Positions 32,346 through 43,357 of a stretch of 64,000 nt of DNA are shown in pieces (the stretch's first letter is position 1; every line of letters begins with the position of its first letter). This stretch comes from Liquidambar formosana (Eukaryota > Streptophyta > Magnoliopsida > Saxifragales > Altingiaceae): NCBI GenBank assembly GCA_039720395.1, contig CM077833.1:16863133-16927132 (forward strand), in the 5' to 3' direction. A model generated the notes under the pieces. That model was not told where the DNA came from. It did no database searches and saw nothing but the letters and a program-made list of their open reading frames with translations. A program made the position numbers and the translations under genes.

Positions 32346-34016
32346 TGTAAGCGCCGCGGGCTAGTGCGGCCCTTTAGGACGTATAATGCTATTGCGAAGC
32401 ACTAGCGTATCAGGAGTCGCCACCCAAGTCAGCCTTGGGAACTAATCATACCATTCTGGGTAATTCAATCTCAAATTCAACGAATTCGAACTAGAGATCC
32501 AGAGTTCGGAGCTAAGGTACACTGTTGGGAAGGTGTTAAGCACCCAACAATGCCCGATAAAAAAATCGGCCTCCGTAAACGATTGTTGGCTATATTTAAT
32601 CCAGAAAATTTAGTTGAATTTCATCCATAAGCACACAATATATGAAATGTCATGCTAATCATATGAAAAATGATGTGAGTAAAGTGAGAAAGAGGCTATA
32701 ATACATAGCAAAACAGGATATACAGAAAATTAGATATACAGGTTACCATTTGATGAAATAATATATACAAGTTAACATTTAATGAACTAGCCAAAACCAG
32801 AGTAAATCATCAGAAATATTTAATATTAAAAAGAGACATGATAATAACTGAAGTTAATGAAAGAGTGGTGACAGGTGCGTACGCAATATGGGATAATGAG
32901 TACGCATGGTGCGTACGCAACAATAACTAATGCGCACGCACATAAGTGCGTACGCAACATACCATAATGCGTACGCATGAGTGCACTGTGTTCTTTCCTC
33001 TACCCTGGGCACGGGCTGAAAGTATCCACGTCAATTTTCATTTTGTCAGAGACCAACTTCTTTCTAGCTTATCTCAATCATTTCTTAACCATATTCAATG
33101 ATTCAAAACCTAGATTACAGTTCCCATAGTATACTACCAGCATGCATAACTTATTTACACAGATATTTACAGAATCATGGTCATATTTGAGTTCAAAGTC
33201 TGGGATTTCCATCCCGGCGACTATCCGGTCCGTACAAAGTAACAAAATAATTAGTGATACCTATCTACTGGGTATATAATAGCTAATCCTCAATGTATTC
33301 TCTAGTATTAAAAGCAAGAATAATAGACATTAGAATGAGAATAACTTACCCTCAGGTTTGAGTACCTCCGATATCGATGCAACAATTCCCACCTTATCGC
33401 CTTAGATTGCAGCTGTACATTCCTTGGTTTCCTTATGGTTTTCTAGTGTTTGGGTGTCTGTTTGATGGATGATTTCATTTCTTTTTCTCCCTAAGTTTCT
33501 GACTGGTTTTTTCTCATTGATTTCTCAATCTTTCAATGTTATTCACTCGGATGATTTTTCTCCACCTTTTTTCTCTATTCAGCAGAGTCTTTATTTATAG
33601 ACTGCGGTAAGTCGGTTTTCCTCACTAAAAACCAAAAGCATACCTGTGCGACCCAGGAAATCAGCAACCGGCTGGTTCCCTTGTTTTGTTCCCCATACAT
33701 TTCAAATTCAAGCGGCCCCCGAAACTTTTTCCCTCTACCCCATGCCGATCAGTCTTGGGTGAAAACATTGGTGCTGGAATAAGGGGAAGTGACATTTGTG
33801 CGTACGCATATGCTGATGTTGCGTACGCATGGTGCGTACGCATACATAGTATATGCGTACGTAAGAGGTAATCACACAGGCTTTCAAGCTGCAATCTAAG
33901 CGTTTCGTTAAGAATTGCTTTGTCAATTTCTCGGGACACACAATAAACCTCATCATCGGGATTCCAACTCGGGTGATCTCACATCTGATTGGGCGGTACA
34001 AAATGGGGTGTCTACA
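32346..34016 (-). repeat. 5' LTR (right copy, 1671 bp)
   Basis: This LTR adjoins the primer binding site and so would drive the genomic transcript leftward. It carries the complete four-decamer cluster 33799-33863 upstream of the TATA box and a six-decamer cluster at 32876-32977 downstream of it, in R/U5. Ends are TGTA/TACA and the flanking target duplication is CCCAC. Confidence 0.95.
33592..33599 (-). promoter_or_regulatory. TATA box of the 5' LTR
   Basis: The minus strand reads CTATAAATAAAG here, a good plant TATA box about 420 bp into the LTR. Transcription would start some 30 bp further, near 33560, giving a U3 of about 450 bp. The matching site in the other LTR is at 17267-17274. The decamer cluster at 33799-33863 lies about 200-270 bp upstream, in an enhancer position. 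Confidence 0.6.
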
Positions 34017-34021
34017 CCCAC

Positions 34022-34111
34022 ACACACCCGGGGAGTCGAACCCTCGACCTTCCCCCAAATCCGTCACACCCAAATGGATAGAAAATGCCATCTGAACTAT
34101 ATATGCTTGGC
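34022..34111 (-). mobile_element. SINE, 5' piece (split by the retrotransposon)
   Basis: On the minus strand a tRNA-like head is visible: TTCAGATGGCA near its 5' end (A-box-like) and GGGTTCGACTCCCC (a perfect B-box) about 40-60 bp on. The rest of the SINE is at 15971-16019. The host duplication of the SINE, ACCCCACCATAGAAC, is at 34112-34126 and 15956-15970. Rejoined, the SINE would be about 140 bp. Confidence 0.75.
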
Positions 34112-34516
34112 ACCCCACCATAGAACTTAGCTACCATAATATATCCACCGTGGGGCATTGAAGGCCGGGCACCATTGACATTTTGTTGAAGTAAATATAT
34201 ATATATGAGTACTGTTTGATCACTGATATGCCCTAGCTTTTCTTTGGAATGTGGCTAGCACCCGATGGTATGAAAATGGGAGGGACTGTGGATTGGGGAA
34301 CCAGAGGTCATCTCAACCCAAACTCGTACGGCTAATTATGTAGTGCAACACAAATAGCAAGTCAAATCTCTAGGCCAATAATGGTAACAGATGGAAAATG
34401 AAGTCTATCCAATTCCACAGGCTGACTAAGATACACATTTCCATTGATGATCGTACTAGTGGTATGTTATAATATAATTAAAATTTGCAAATTTGAAAGC
34501 TTGGCTTGTAAGGCAT

Positions 34517-34625
34517 CTTTTTTTTTAAAAAAAAAATTATTTTTTTATTAATAGTAAGATTCAAACCCTGGACTCCCACCCTACTCATGTTGTGCCATCG
34601 TGATTGCGGTAAGGGATGACAGCTC
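34517..34625 (-). mobile_element. probable SINE
   Basis: The minus strand has a B-box-like GGGTTTGAATCTTAC followed by ATTAATAAAAAA and an A-rich tail. Near-repeats GTAAGGCAT (34508) and GTATGGCAT (34626) flank it. The 5' head is poorly conserved, so the exact length is uncertain. Confidence 0.4.
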
Positions 34626-35137
34626 GTATGGCATATTGCTCAATTGAATTATTCATGAAGTTACTTCTTGACCGTTGAGTAACACACTAATCATTCTTTA
34701 AAAGGTCTACTTAGTCATCCAATGAAAATTAAATAATTATAATATATTTCACATAGTATTGATCGAATGCACAAATCCATCATTTTGAATTGCAAAATTT
34801 AAATTAAAAAAAAATTGATGATTATATATATATTATCATAAATGAGAGTGAAAATTTAAAATATAGACATTTCATAAATTTCTAAAAATAGTCTTATAAC
34901 ATCACTATACATGGTGTAAGACCTTGACTTTGACAAACTATATATATTGGTTAGTGAAAGTAAGGCTCTCATAGACCTCAATGAAATAAGGAATAACATC
35001 ACCAATTTGGACCATCGAAAGTTCTCCTCTCTATGTGATGACATTGGGGCTCTGTCCATATTCACCATGCATGCATGTGTTAATTAGGGGTGGTCTTCAT
35101 TTCATTTCTATAAATCAGTTTAGATATTTCTTTATTG

Positions 35138-35289
35138 CAGGCTGTTCAAGTGCGGGATATCTCGGACTATCCTGTTTGATCATGGCCGTCCATGAATGAC
35201 ATGCGCATATTCACATGCGCGCGCGTGTCATTTATAGATAGCTATGATCGTACGGGATATTCGGGATATGCTGCATATGATCAAAACTG
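35138..35289. mobile_element. MITE, family 2, copy 1
   Basis: Ends CAGGCTGTTCAAGTGCGGGA and, from the other strand, CAGTTTTGATCATATGCAGC form imperfect inverted repeats around a second inverted pair of the CATGCGCGCGCGTG type. A related copy is at 54943-55093. The CAG termini suggest a hAT-type non-autonomous element, but no 8 bp duplication is clear here. Confidence 0.55.
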
Positions 35290-36769
35290 TTCTCTATCGT
35301 ATCTCCTAAATAATAGCAAATATATCAAAGTTATTGATAGAGAAAATTCCACTCAAATTAGATGGTATAGCGTTTTAGCGTCTCTGTAATGACACCCATC
35401 TTTTCTCTTATCTTTTTATCCCTTTTCTTTTTGGGTTCATGGTTGGATCAGATTCCAAACCAAGTATATATGCATGTAAAACAGGGTAAAATCAGATAGA
35501 CTTGTTAATGTTTAATGCCAAAGCCATGGGCGGGTTCACCACTCCTAGTCCATTCCCTTCTTACAAAAGGTTTTTCTTTGTTTTCAATGTTTATTTTCAA
35601 TAATAACGATTATACAATCACAAAAAGCAAATCACCACAATCACACACCCACAAAGACATTAAATTTACATGATTTGACAATATGTCCACATCTATGCAT
35701 GGAAGAAAAGAAGATCAAATCTATTATCAATAATAAGGATTAACTTAAAAGAAGTCTCAAACTCTCTACTCTCGCCGTTTAACTTCACAAAGCATAAAGG
35801 AACCTTAAAACTATCCAAAACTCTAACGTATACACCTAACAACCCTCTAAAAAGACTTATTATCGCGCCTTTTGAAGTCTAGTAACAAAACAATACAAAA
35901 CTTATTGTTGAAGTCTAACAACAAAATAATATTTATGTACATACAAGACCTTGCTATCGTAACTCGTAACAATTTTATTGAACATATATCTAATCAAAAC
36001 AAAGAACATCAAACCATTACACGGCCACCAAAAAGTAAATAGGGCTCGCTATCACCACCACAACATCGTGCTCATGCATTGCGCATATATGCCGCCCCGC
36101 AAACCCTTAGTTATTTATTTTTTTTTGGCATAAAGCTAGGCGAACAATATCCCTTTTGGTAATGAAAATCACGTGAATGTGGACTAAGCAAAGCATGTAA
36201 GTAGGCAGTGTAATGCTGCTAGTTGTCGGCAACAAAAACAGGATTCCTTTCATTATATGGCTTTGGGCATAAAGAAAAGAAACGTTAGTTCGTTGGGTGG
36301 TGGAGGCTAAAAAAAAAATTTCCCAAACCATATTATAAGAAGAGGACGTTTTGTTTATGGTTACAACTTTTGGGTTATTTATTTGGATTATATAACGTTT
36401 GTAACGTCTAAGAATCTCAGAAATTCGTTGTGGGAGAGCTTAGCTTCTTGTGTCACATATATATTCAGGGTGGCTCATCATGAAAAGTTGCTCCAAAACG
36501 CCATCACAATATGGGGCCCCCCCGTGGCCAAAAGTTGATATATTTGGATTCTTTTGGATGTCCTTATTTTTGGGATTTAATAGTTTTATTTCTCTCGAGG
36601 TACTTTCATTCCCATTTAATTAGGTCTTAATTTTGACGACGGAAAATTCAAGAAAAGGGAAAATGATCGATTAAAAAGGCTTAGGGAAGAAATCTATTTA
36701 AATTAAACTATAATTAAGTATTATGATTTTTCATCAAAGAAAAAAAAAATTAAGTATTATACTTTACAT

Positions 36770-36905
36770 CACTACAACAAAAGACCCCAATTGCATATCT
36801 TAAATTACATCCCAATCACTAATACAAAAGGGTCTCAAAGCCAATATTGGGACGGATATATTCCGTCCCAATGTCCATTGCAATTGCTCCCGTCGCATCA
36901 TACGG
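36770..36905 (+). mobile_element. CACTA transposon end fragment
   Basis: The segment begins CACTACAACAAAA, the classic terminus of plant CACTA (En/Spm) elements. An inverted-repeat word pair (TTGGGACGGATATATTCCGTCCCAA) follows within 100 bp, as in CACTA subterminal regions. I found no matching right end in the window, so it is a fragment or a solo end. Confidence 0.5.
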
Positions 36906-38109
36906 GGGTGAGAGTGAGGATTGGTTTGATAGGAAATGGGTCTAAGATCACTTGAATTCTAGCCAAGTTCATTTTACAATTTAATTTCCCTTTTTTTTAA
37001 TTTAAATATTTGGCCTTCAAAATCTTTATATTGAGACACGGATCTGATTCGACGCAGATGATCATAACTTGATTTGGACCATTCCTATTTACAAACACAT
37101 ATATGATCGATCCATGTCCATTCTTCAATCCATGTACGACACAAATCCCATTCAGCTAACAGTAAATCCAATATTTAAACCCAAAAGATCAAAATAAAAA
37201 ACTCATTAAGAGGAGGGTGTTTTCAGTTGAGTTCATAAGCATAATACCTAAAATATCCACCAATAACACCCAAAGCCCAAAGGTCACCAAAAATTAATTC
37301 TGGCCTAAAGGGCTTCAACCTATCTATCATACATATCCAATCCAAATTTCGTTAAGACCAGACCCTAGCCAGTATAATGGTCTAAATACAGGATATTCGA
37401 AAGAGTAGACTTGCATATTGACTGAAATCACTTTCTAATATATTTGTGCCTTATCATCTTGCAAACAAGTCTGACCCCCAGTATAAAAATGCTTTCAAGA
37501 GACGTACTTAAACTATACTATATATTGTCCAACGTACATTAGGTGCCTTCAGCTAAGCTTGTTTAGAGGTCAACTTGTCAGGATCTTATTCTAATTATTG
37601 CCGAGACTCTAATTTTCTAATTATCGAAGTTTCGTGAAGACTTCCAGCTGCCTCTTGCTCTCCCTTGGTTCTATCATATATTTTATTTTTTTTATTTAAA
37701 TTGTTTTTTTTTTTTTTGGGTGGCTGCTTCGGTTTTATCTAAGAATCTTGGATTAATTAATGGGTTTAAACCCATATCAAATATCACCCCTCTACCCCAA
37801 AATAAAAAATAAAGTACTTGAGTTTGATTCAATAAATTAACGAGTTCAAAATTACATTTGAGGTTGGGCCGTTTATTTCACAAGTAAGTTCAAGTGAACT
37901 TCTTATCAAGTTGAATCGAGCCAACCCAAGTGCCTTGACTCATCTTACAGCCCTAACTTTTTCGAAGTTCAACAGCACGATAGACTACAAACTTCTAATA
38001 GCATATGGTGTGTGCGTGTCGAAATTTTGATGATTGGAGAGCTCATAGGAGCACAATGAGAGCCCCTTGTCGTAACGTACCTAACCTACATCAAAAAGAA
38101 AAACGCTAA

Positions 38110-38409
38110 GGTCCTGTTTGGTTGTCCAATTTGAAATTAAACAATTCAAGAAATTTTACATAGTATGGAAAGCACAATTCATCATCTTGAATTAACAAAC
38201 TCAAGAAAATTATAGTCATCATCACAAATAAGAGTGAAAATTCAAAATAATGGGATTTCATGAATTCTTTAGAATTGATTCTACAACATTAATTATAGTA
38301 ATAACTCAACATTTTAAAATATTCTAATTCAAGATGATAGATTTATACTTTCAACTCTATGTAAAATTTTTAAATTATTTAATTTCTAATTGAACAATCA
38401 AACAGATCC
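38110..38409. mobile_element. Tourist-like MITE (TAA target)
   Basis: A 300 bp element with long terminal inverted repeats: GGTCCTGTTTGGTTG at the left and GGATCTGTTTGATTG read from the right. The similarity continues through TTACATAG. It is flanked by TAA on both sides (38107-38109 and 38410-38412), the target duplication of PIF/Harbinger elements. Non-coding. Confidence 0.75.
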
Positions 38410-39321
38410 TAAATATTTCAATTGTATGAATGAGTCTAACCCCTCATAAAAGAGATGACACAAAAAAGTTATCATAAAACAAGTGCAATGCATGTGCAAC
38501 ACTACTCTATGAAATATTGGGTATGAAATCATAGTGGCTTAATTATATGTACCAACTTAAAAATTGAAAATAATTTCCCATGCAATAGTATTAAACTGAA
38601 AACGAATTTTTTGAAATTTGACCTGAGCCCATGGCCCCAATAAAAATGGCATGATTCAATGTCTTTACCCATCTGGCCATCTTGAACCAACTCTTCAGAT
38701 GTTGGAGCCAAGTGAATGAAATTCCGAGTCAGCTCATTCAATGAGGAAAGAGAGTCAACTTAAACGAACCCCGTCAGGGTTTTGACTTTGCTCAGGCCAT
38801 TCCCGATATTCGTCACAACTACGCCACCAAACTGCCACGTAATCACAACCCCGCCTTATCAAAATGAGGAGAAGGAATACTTATAAAGTGGCCCCCGCCT
38901 GCCACGTAAACAATGAATTAGGTAAGAATATATCTCAGCAAATCACACGCAACAAGAACCTGCTGGCCTGGATAAGAGGGGCGAATCTCATGGCCAATAA
39001 TGTCATTTTATACTAAAAGATGAAAAAGAATATGTCTTCCAAAACGACAAAAAGGAAAAAACTCCTCAAGGGAGAAAAAACGAAGTATTATTATATTATC
39101 AGTATTCACCGCCGAAAGTGACCCGAAAATTCCTTACAAGGACCCAAAAGAAACTAAAACCGTTTTGGGGATATTATGGGCATGAAATAAACGACAGTTT
39201 TATGATGTGTATTTGACGTCTTCTCCACCTTAGGTTTGGAGGGATCACGCGTCTTAGATGGAGGATTCTTCTAAGTTTTAAAGGACGGGCCTATAAGCCT
39301 ATTTTTATCTGTTTTTGGTCA

Positions 39322-39354
<33 letters not shown>

Positions 39355-39697
39355 CTTATAGAAGGTGTGAATTAATTTTTTAAAAATAAGTATTATTTAT
39401 TATTTATTTTTTGCTTTTGTGCTTAAAAAAGATACTGGTGATAAGGTGACTAAAGAGCAAATATCTTTTAGCAACCAACAACTAATCTGCAAGGGACTCA
39501 TTGTACCTTTGTCAGAGCCGGAGTTTAGGCTCCTCTTAAAAACTCTAGGACCTAAAAGGTAGGTTGAACTTCATTCATAGATGGATGTGAATGTGTGGAA
39601 ATAGGCATTCGCATTTTAAAAAATATATATAGTAATTCTATCACATGATCACACTAATAGAAAATATAATAAAATTGTATATGCATCAAAATTTGAA

Positions 39698-39731
<34 letters not shown>

Positions 39732-39735
<4 letters not shown>

Positions 39736-39907
39736 ATGATGATCAGGTAAGCACGTCCTGATATAACTTATATCAAAACTTGCATTGGGAGTTGTACCTT
39801 ATGCATTAGTGGGATGTGAGGTGCATTGAATCAATGCAAGGGGTACAACCCCCAATGCATAGTGCTGATGTAACTTATATCAGCACGTGCTGATGGGATC
39901 ACCTCTG
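39732..39907. mobile_element. hAT-like MITE, family 1, copy A
   Basis: Ends TAGGATGATGATCAGG and (other strand) CAGAGGTGATCCCATC. It carries subterminal GATATAACTTATATC-type words and sits inside a (TA)n tract with TATATATA on both sides. Copies: 39971-40252, 44452-44625 (inverted) and 54743-54918. Confidence 0.7.
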
Positions 39908-39970
39908 TATATATATATACATACACACACACACATACACACACATATATATATATAGAGAGAGAGAGAG

Positions 39971-40252
39971 AATGATGATCAGGTAAGTACATGTTGATAT
40001 AACTTATATCAACACTTATATTGAGAGTTATATCTTGTGCTATTAGTGAGTTATGGGATATATTGGGTTAATGCTCAAGGTACAACCCTCAATGCATAGT
40101 GTCGATATAAATTACATCAGTACCATACATTAGGGGTTGTACCCTTTTCATTAGTCTAATGTACCTCATATTCCACTAATACACAAGGTATAACTCCCAA
40201 TGCAAGTATTTATATAAATTATATTAGCACGTACTTACTTGATCATCATTAT
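39971..40252. mobile_element. hAT-like MITE, family 1, copy B (palindromic)
   Basis: Here both ends are of the AATGATGATCAGGTAAGTAC type, so the 282 bp element reads as an inverted duplication of the family 1 half-unit. It lies 63 bp from copy A and is followed by (TA)n. Confidence 0.65.
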
Positions 40253-40253
40253 C

Positions 40254-40308
40254 ATATATATATATATATATGTGTGTGTGCGCGCGCGCGCGCATGCGCG
40301 TGTGTGTG
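40254..40308. repeat. 55 bp alternating pyrimidine-purine tract (Z-DNA prone)
   Basis: (TA)n passes into (TG)n, then (CG)n with a CATG centre, then (TG)n, with no break in the pyrimidine-purine alternation. The GC-rich middle (40271-40300) is the kind of sequence that adopts Z-DNA under supercoiling. Confidence 0.8.
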
Positions 40309-40503
40309 AGAGAGAAAATATAGGTCAAACTTTTAGTATTTTGACACATGCTTTTTTCCGTTGAGACACGTGTTATTTTATTATGTTCTATTTTACTTGT
40401 GATACTATGTTGATATGATGACGTGTTATAATTATGATACAATCTTTTTTTTAAGGGGGAGGGGGGGGGGGGTTTAATCACATACACATATACATTTACC
40501 CAA

Positions 40504-40575
40504 ATTTCTTATGTTTTCTTTCATTCAATAATGAACATTATTTCTTATGTTTTCTTTCATTCAATAATGAACATT
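40504..40575. repeat. 36 bp tandem duplication
   Basis: Two adjacent 36 bp units start at 40504 and 40540, each containing TTTCTTATGTTTTC and TCATTCAATAATGAACATT, with no difference seen. Confidence 0.8.
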
Positions 40576-41390
40576 TTTCAACTTTAGTTACTTAATACCT
40601 ATTTGATTTAACTTTATATGGTTGTGGATCATGTGAAGAAATTAGAGCAATAAACTCTCAAAAGAAACATTGGTGGGTTGATAGTGGGATTAGGGGTATC
40701 CGTAAATTTTATCAATTGTTTTTGTATTTTTTTTAATTTAAAAAATAAAAATAAAAAATCTCTCAAATTTTATAAAATAATAAAAGAGCTCATTGTAAAT
40801 AACACGACTGTATGCTACCATAGGCGGACTATGGAAATGGTTCTTCAAACTTCAAAGAGTCAGCTAAACAGAAAGCGAGTACGCAAAAGATGTTGAAAAT
40901 AAAAAAATAAAAAATAAAAAAGACACAAGACACAAAAGCAAACCTGGATTTTTTTGTCCCTGAAAATGAACGAGAAAGGTGAAGGAAAATTGCCAGGAAA
41001 ATGAAGGGGGAATTCGGAGATGCTAAGCAATCCGGAAAGCTGTGCAAGAAAGTGAATGAAAATCGGAGGATTTGACCATTACTTTTTAGTGTTTTCTCTG
41101 CTGTAATCTCTCTATCTATTTTGTTCTTGTGAGAAACTTTCCTGAGTGGTTCTGTGGTAAAGCGGAGTCGTTAAATTCAGTATGAGAATCAATGGGTTTT
41201 GCAGGTCGATGATGATGATGGGTCTGACTTCGTTTTTGTCAAATCGTGTCTGACAACATTACCAAATTCTGCGTGAATCATCGAGTGCTTACAGCTCTTG
41301 ATTTGACCGGTTTCCATTGCTCCTCTGTAATCTGTGGTGTTCTCTTATAGTTTTGGATCTGAATTTGGAGTTCCAACCGAGTTTCAAAGC

Positions 41391-43357
41391 ATGGATTTGG
41401 ATGAATTCCGGTCGATTTTGATCAGCGCTGGCGTCGATGTGTGGACGCTGATCGAAACTGCAATCACCGTAGCTTCGACGGATTACGGAAATGACTTCAA
41501 AAACCGAAGAGACCGCATCGTTGAGCAGCTTTACGCGCCCGCGGTTTCCAGGTGTCGGAACTGCGATCGCCATGTTTCTCAGAAGCCAAACGTCGATGAT
41601 GAAGCTGTAAGAGAGAATCGTCAATCGGAAGAGCGAGGTAAAGTTCGGTCGGAGAAGGAGAGTAGTAGTCGGGAAGATGAAGATCGGATGTACGGAAGCC
41701 CAATCGATGAAGAACAGAGGAAAATACTGGCGATCAAGGAGCATCTCGAAGATCATGAACAGGTTTTGTTTTGCTCTTTTTTGGGTTTTAGGGGTTCTTT
41801 ATTGCTTAATTTAGGGTTTAATTTAGTGTTCTTTTTATTGAGAATTTTTGTAGTCAGAGGAGTCTCTGGTTGATCTGCTTCAGAGTCTCGCTGACATGGA
41901 TATCACATTCAATGCTCTCAAGGTATCTCTCTTTCTCTCTCTCTTTCTCTCTACAATATACATGTTTTTGTTTTTCTTGTCATCCAAACAAAGGCAAATT
42001 TTCTCAGGAAACTGATATTGGAAGGCACGTAAACCGACTACGAAAGCATTCATCAAACGAAGTAAGAAGACTGGTGAAGCAACTTGTCAGGTTTGCAATT
42101 CCGTTCACAAGAGGAAAAAAATATGATTTGCAATCGGAAACAAAATGGGACAGTTTTGAAGGCTATTACTGATTGATTTGCAGGAAGTGGAAAGATTTGG
42201 TAGATGAATGGGTGAAGCTGAATACACCAGCTGGGGAAACTGCACCTTCCACACTTGTTGGTAATTTACCCAAAACCAAAATTTATTTATTTATTTTTCC
42301 TTCTTTTTCTTGTTGATTGGGAAAAATTGAGAAAGTAGGAGAAAAATCAGTGTCAAAATGTTTAATTGATGAAAAGGTTGTTAATGGTGGCAGCTGATGG
42401 AGACTCCCCTCAGCAGAGTCATAACCACAAAAGCACCCAAATGGGTCATCACCATGTAAGCGAAATCTCCCCTGTTCCAATATGCATTGCTTTACCTACT
42501 TTTTGTGTTCCTTGATAACCATGTGTTCTTTGCTTTTTCAGGTACCAGATTTTTCATGTTCTCCATATCCACACAGTGAGTAATTGAATCAGATTCAAAG
42601 ATGCTCCACTTGAGTATTGGCCCTTTATTTCTACACTTGGGTGGATCTTTTTTTTCTTATTCCTCACTTTACCCACTGTTTGGTTGCTTAGAAAATGGAG
42701 GAAAAGAAAGCAAAATACATTCCCATTATGAATAAATTCTCGAATGTTATGTTCTCTGTTGTAAATGTATACTGAACAATAAAATTGTACACTGTGAGCA
42801 ACAAAACGGAGCAGTAAGGTCGTTTTGATTTATTGCAGATGGTAACTCTGGTTCAGACAAGTACCATTCGGATCCGGAACAGAAACCGCGAGTGCTTCCT
42901 CGAAGAGAAGCACCAACAAAACCAACCCAAGCCGTCCCTGTTTCTGCTTCTATTACCCCAAACGTATTGCATTGCTATCAAAGACTTGACAAATTTACGT
43001 TCCATATGCTATACCCTTATCTTCTAAAGCTGATTTTGGGTCTTTACGTGATTTGCAGAAACAGAAGGAAGAGAAAGAAAGCTTAGCGGATCCAGAAAAA
43101 CTGGCTTTAGCAAGAAGACGGCTTCATGAGAATTACCAGGATGCTCAAAATGGTATTTGCGTTTTCTTGGTTTTAAAGTATTTCATGTTTTGTGCATGGT
43201 TTTTAGTCCTACTTCTCATAAATTAACAAACAATGTGCTTTCTTATGAAGCTAAAAAACAAAGAACGATTCAAGTGATGGACCTCCACGAGATACCAAAG
43301 CCAAAGAACACGTTTTTTGCTAAGAACAGAGGCGGTGTTCAGGCTAGACACTGGTGA
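41391..43357 (+). CDS. MED26C: MED26c-like Mediator subunit / TFIIS N-domain protein
   Basis: Nine exons: 41391-41762, 41854-41922, 42008-42090, 42184-42260, 42394-42455, 42542-42575, 42839-42963, 43059-43152 and 43251-43357. All introns are GT-AG and the joined frame gives 340 residues with one stop. The start [18 protein letters not shown] and the CRNC motif match plant MED26c. The TFIIS N-terminal (LW) domain lies at about 148-190 ([21 protein letters not shown], then [13 protein letters not shown] across the splice site). The C-terminus has [16 protein letters not shown] and ends GGVQARHW. Mediator subunit 26 links Mediator to RNA polymerase II and elongation factors in the nucleus. Length is close to the Arabidopsis protein as I recall it. 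A CT-rich intron 2 is unremarkable. No promoter motif could be fixed. Paralogues MED26a/b are the alternative identity. Confidence 0.92.

Larger units (their letters stand above)
16020..34016 (-). mobile_element. complete Ty3/gypsy Tat-lineage LTR retrotransposon, 18.0 kb
   Basis: The element runs on the minus strand, with its 5' LTR at 32346-34016 and 3' LTR at 16020-17678. It is bounded by a 5 bp target duplication CCCAC (16015-16019 and 34017-34021) and TGTA...TACA ends. Internal order in the direction of transcription: primer binding site, leader with an antisense coiled-coil gene, gag-pol, then two antisense spliced genes (DUF7745 and PMD), a 50 bp tandem array and the polypurine tract. 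Dual RNase H domains, great length, antisense extra genes and a tRNA-Arg-type PBS place it in the Tat group (Ogre/Retand-like). Reading the LTRs side by side I count five substitutions and two indels, so insertion was recent. All coding frames are open, so it may be autonomous. Confidence 0.95.
34627..41390. other. intergenic with MITEs, no gene seen
   Basis: No credible coding exon on either strand; short frames have no motif or splice support. Identified contents are listed separately: two MITE families, a Tourist-like MITE, a CACTA end, a Z-DNA-prone tract and a 36 bp duplication. Region 34700-35000 shares words with the Tourist-like element at 38110 (for example TTTCATAAATT and TGAGAGTGAAAATT) and may be a decayed relative. 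Confidence 0.5.
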
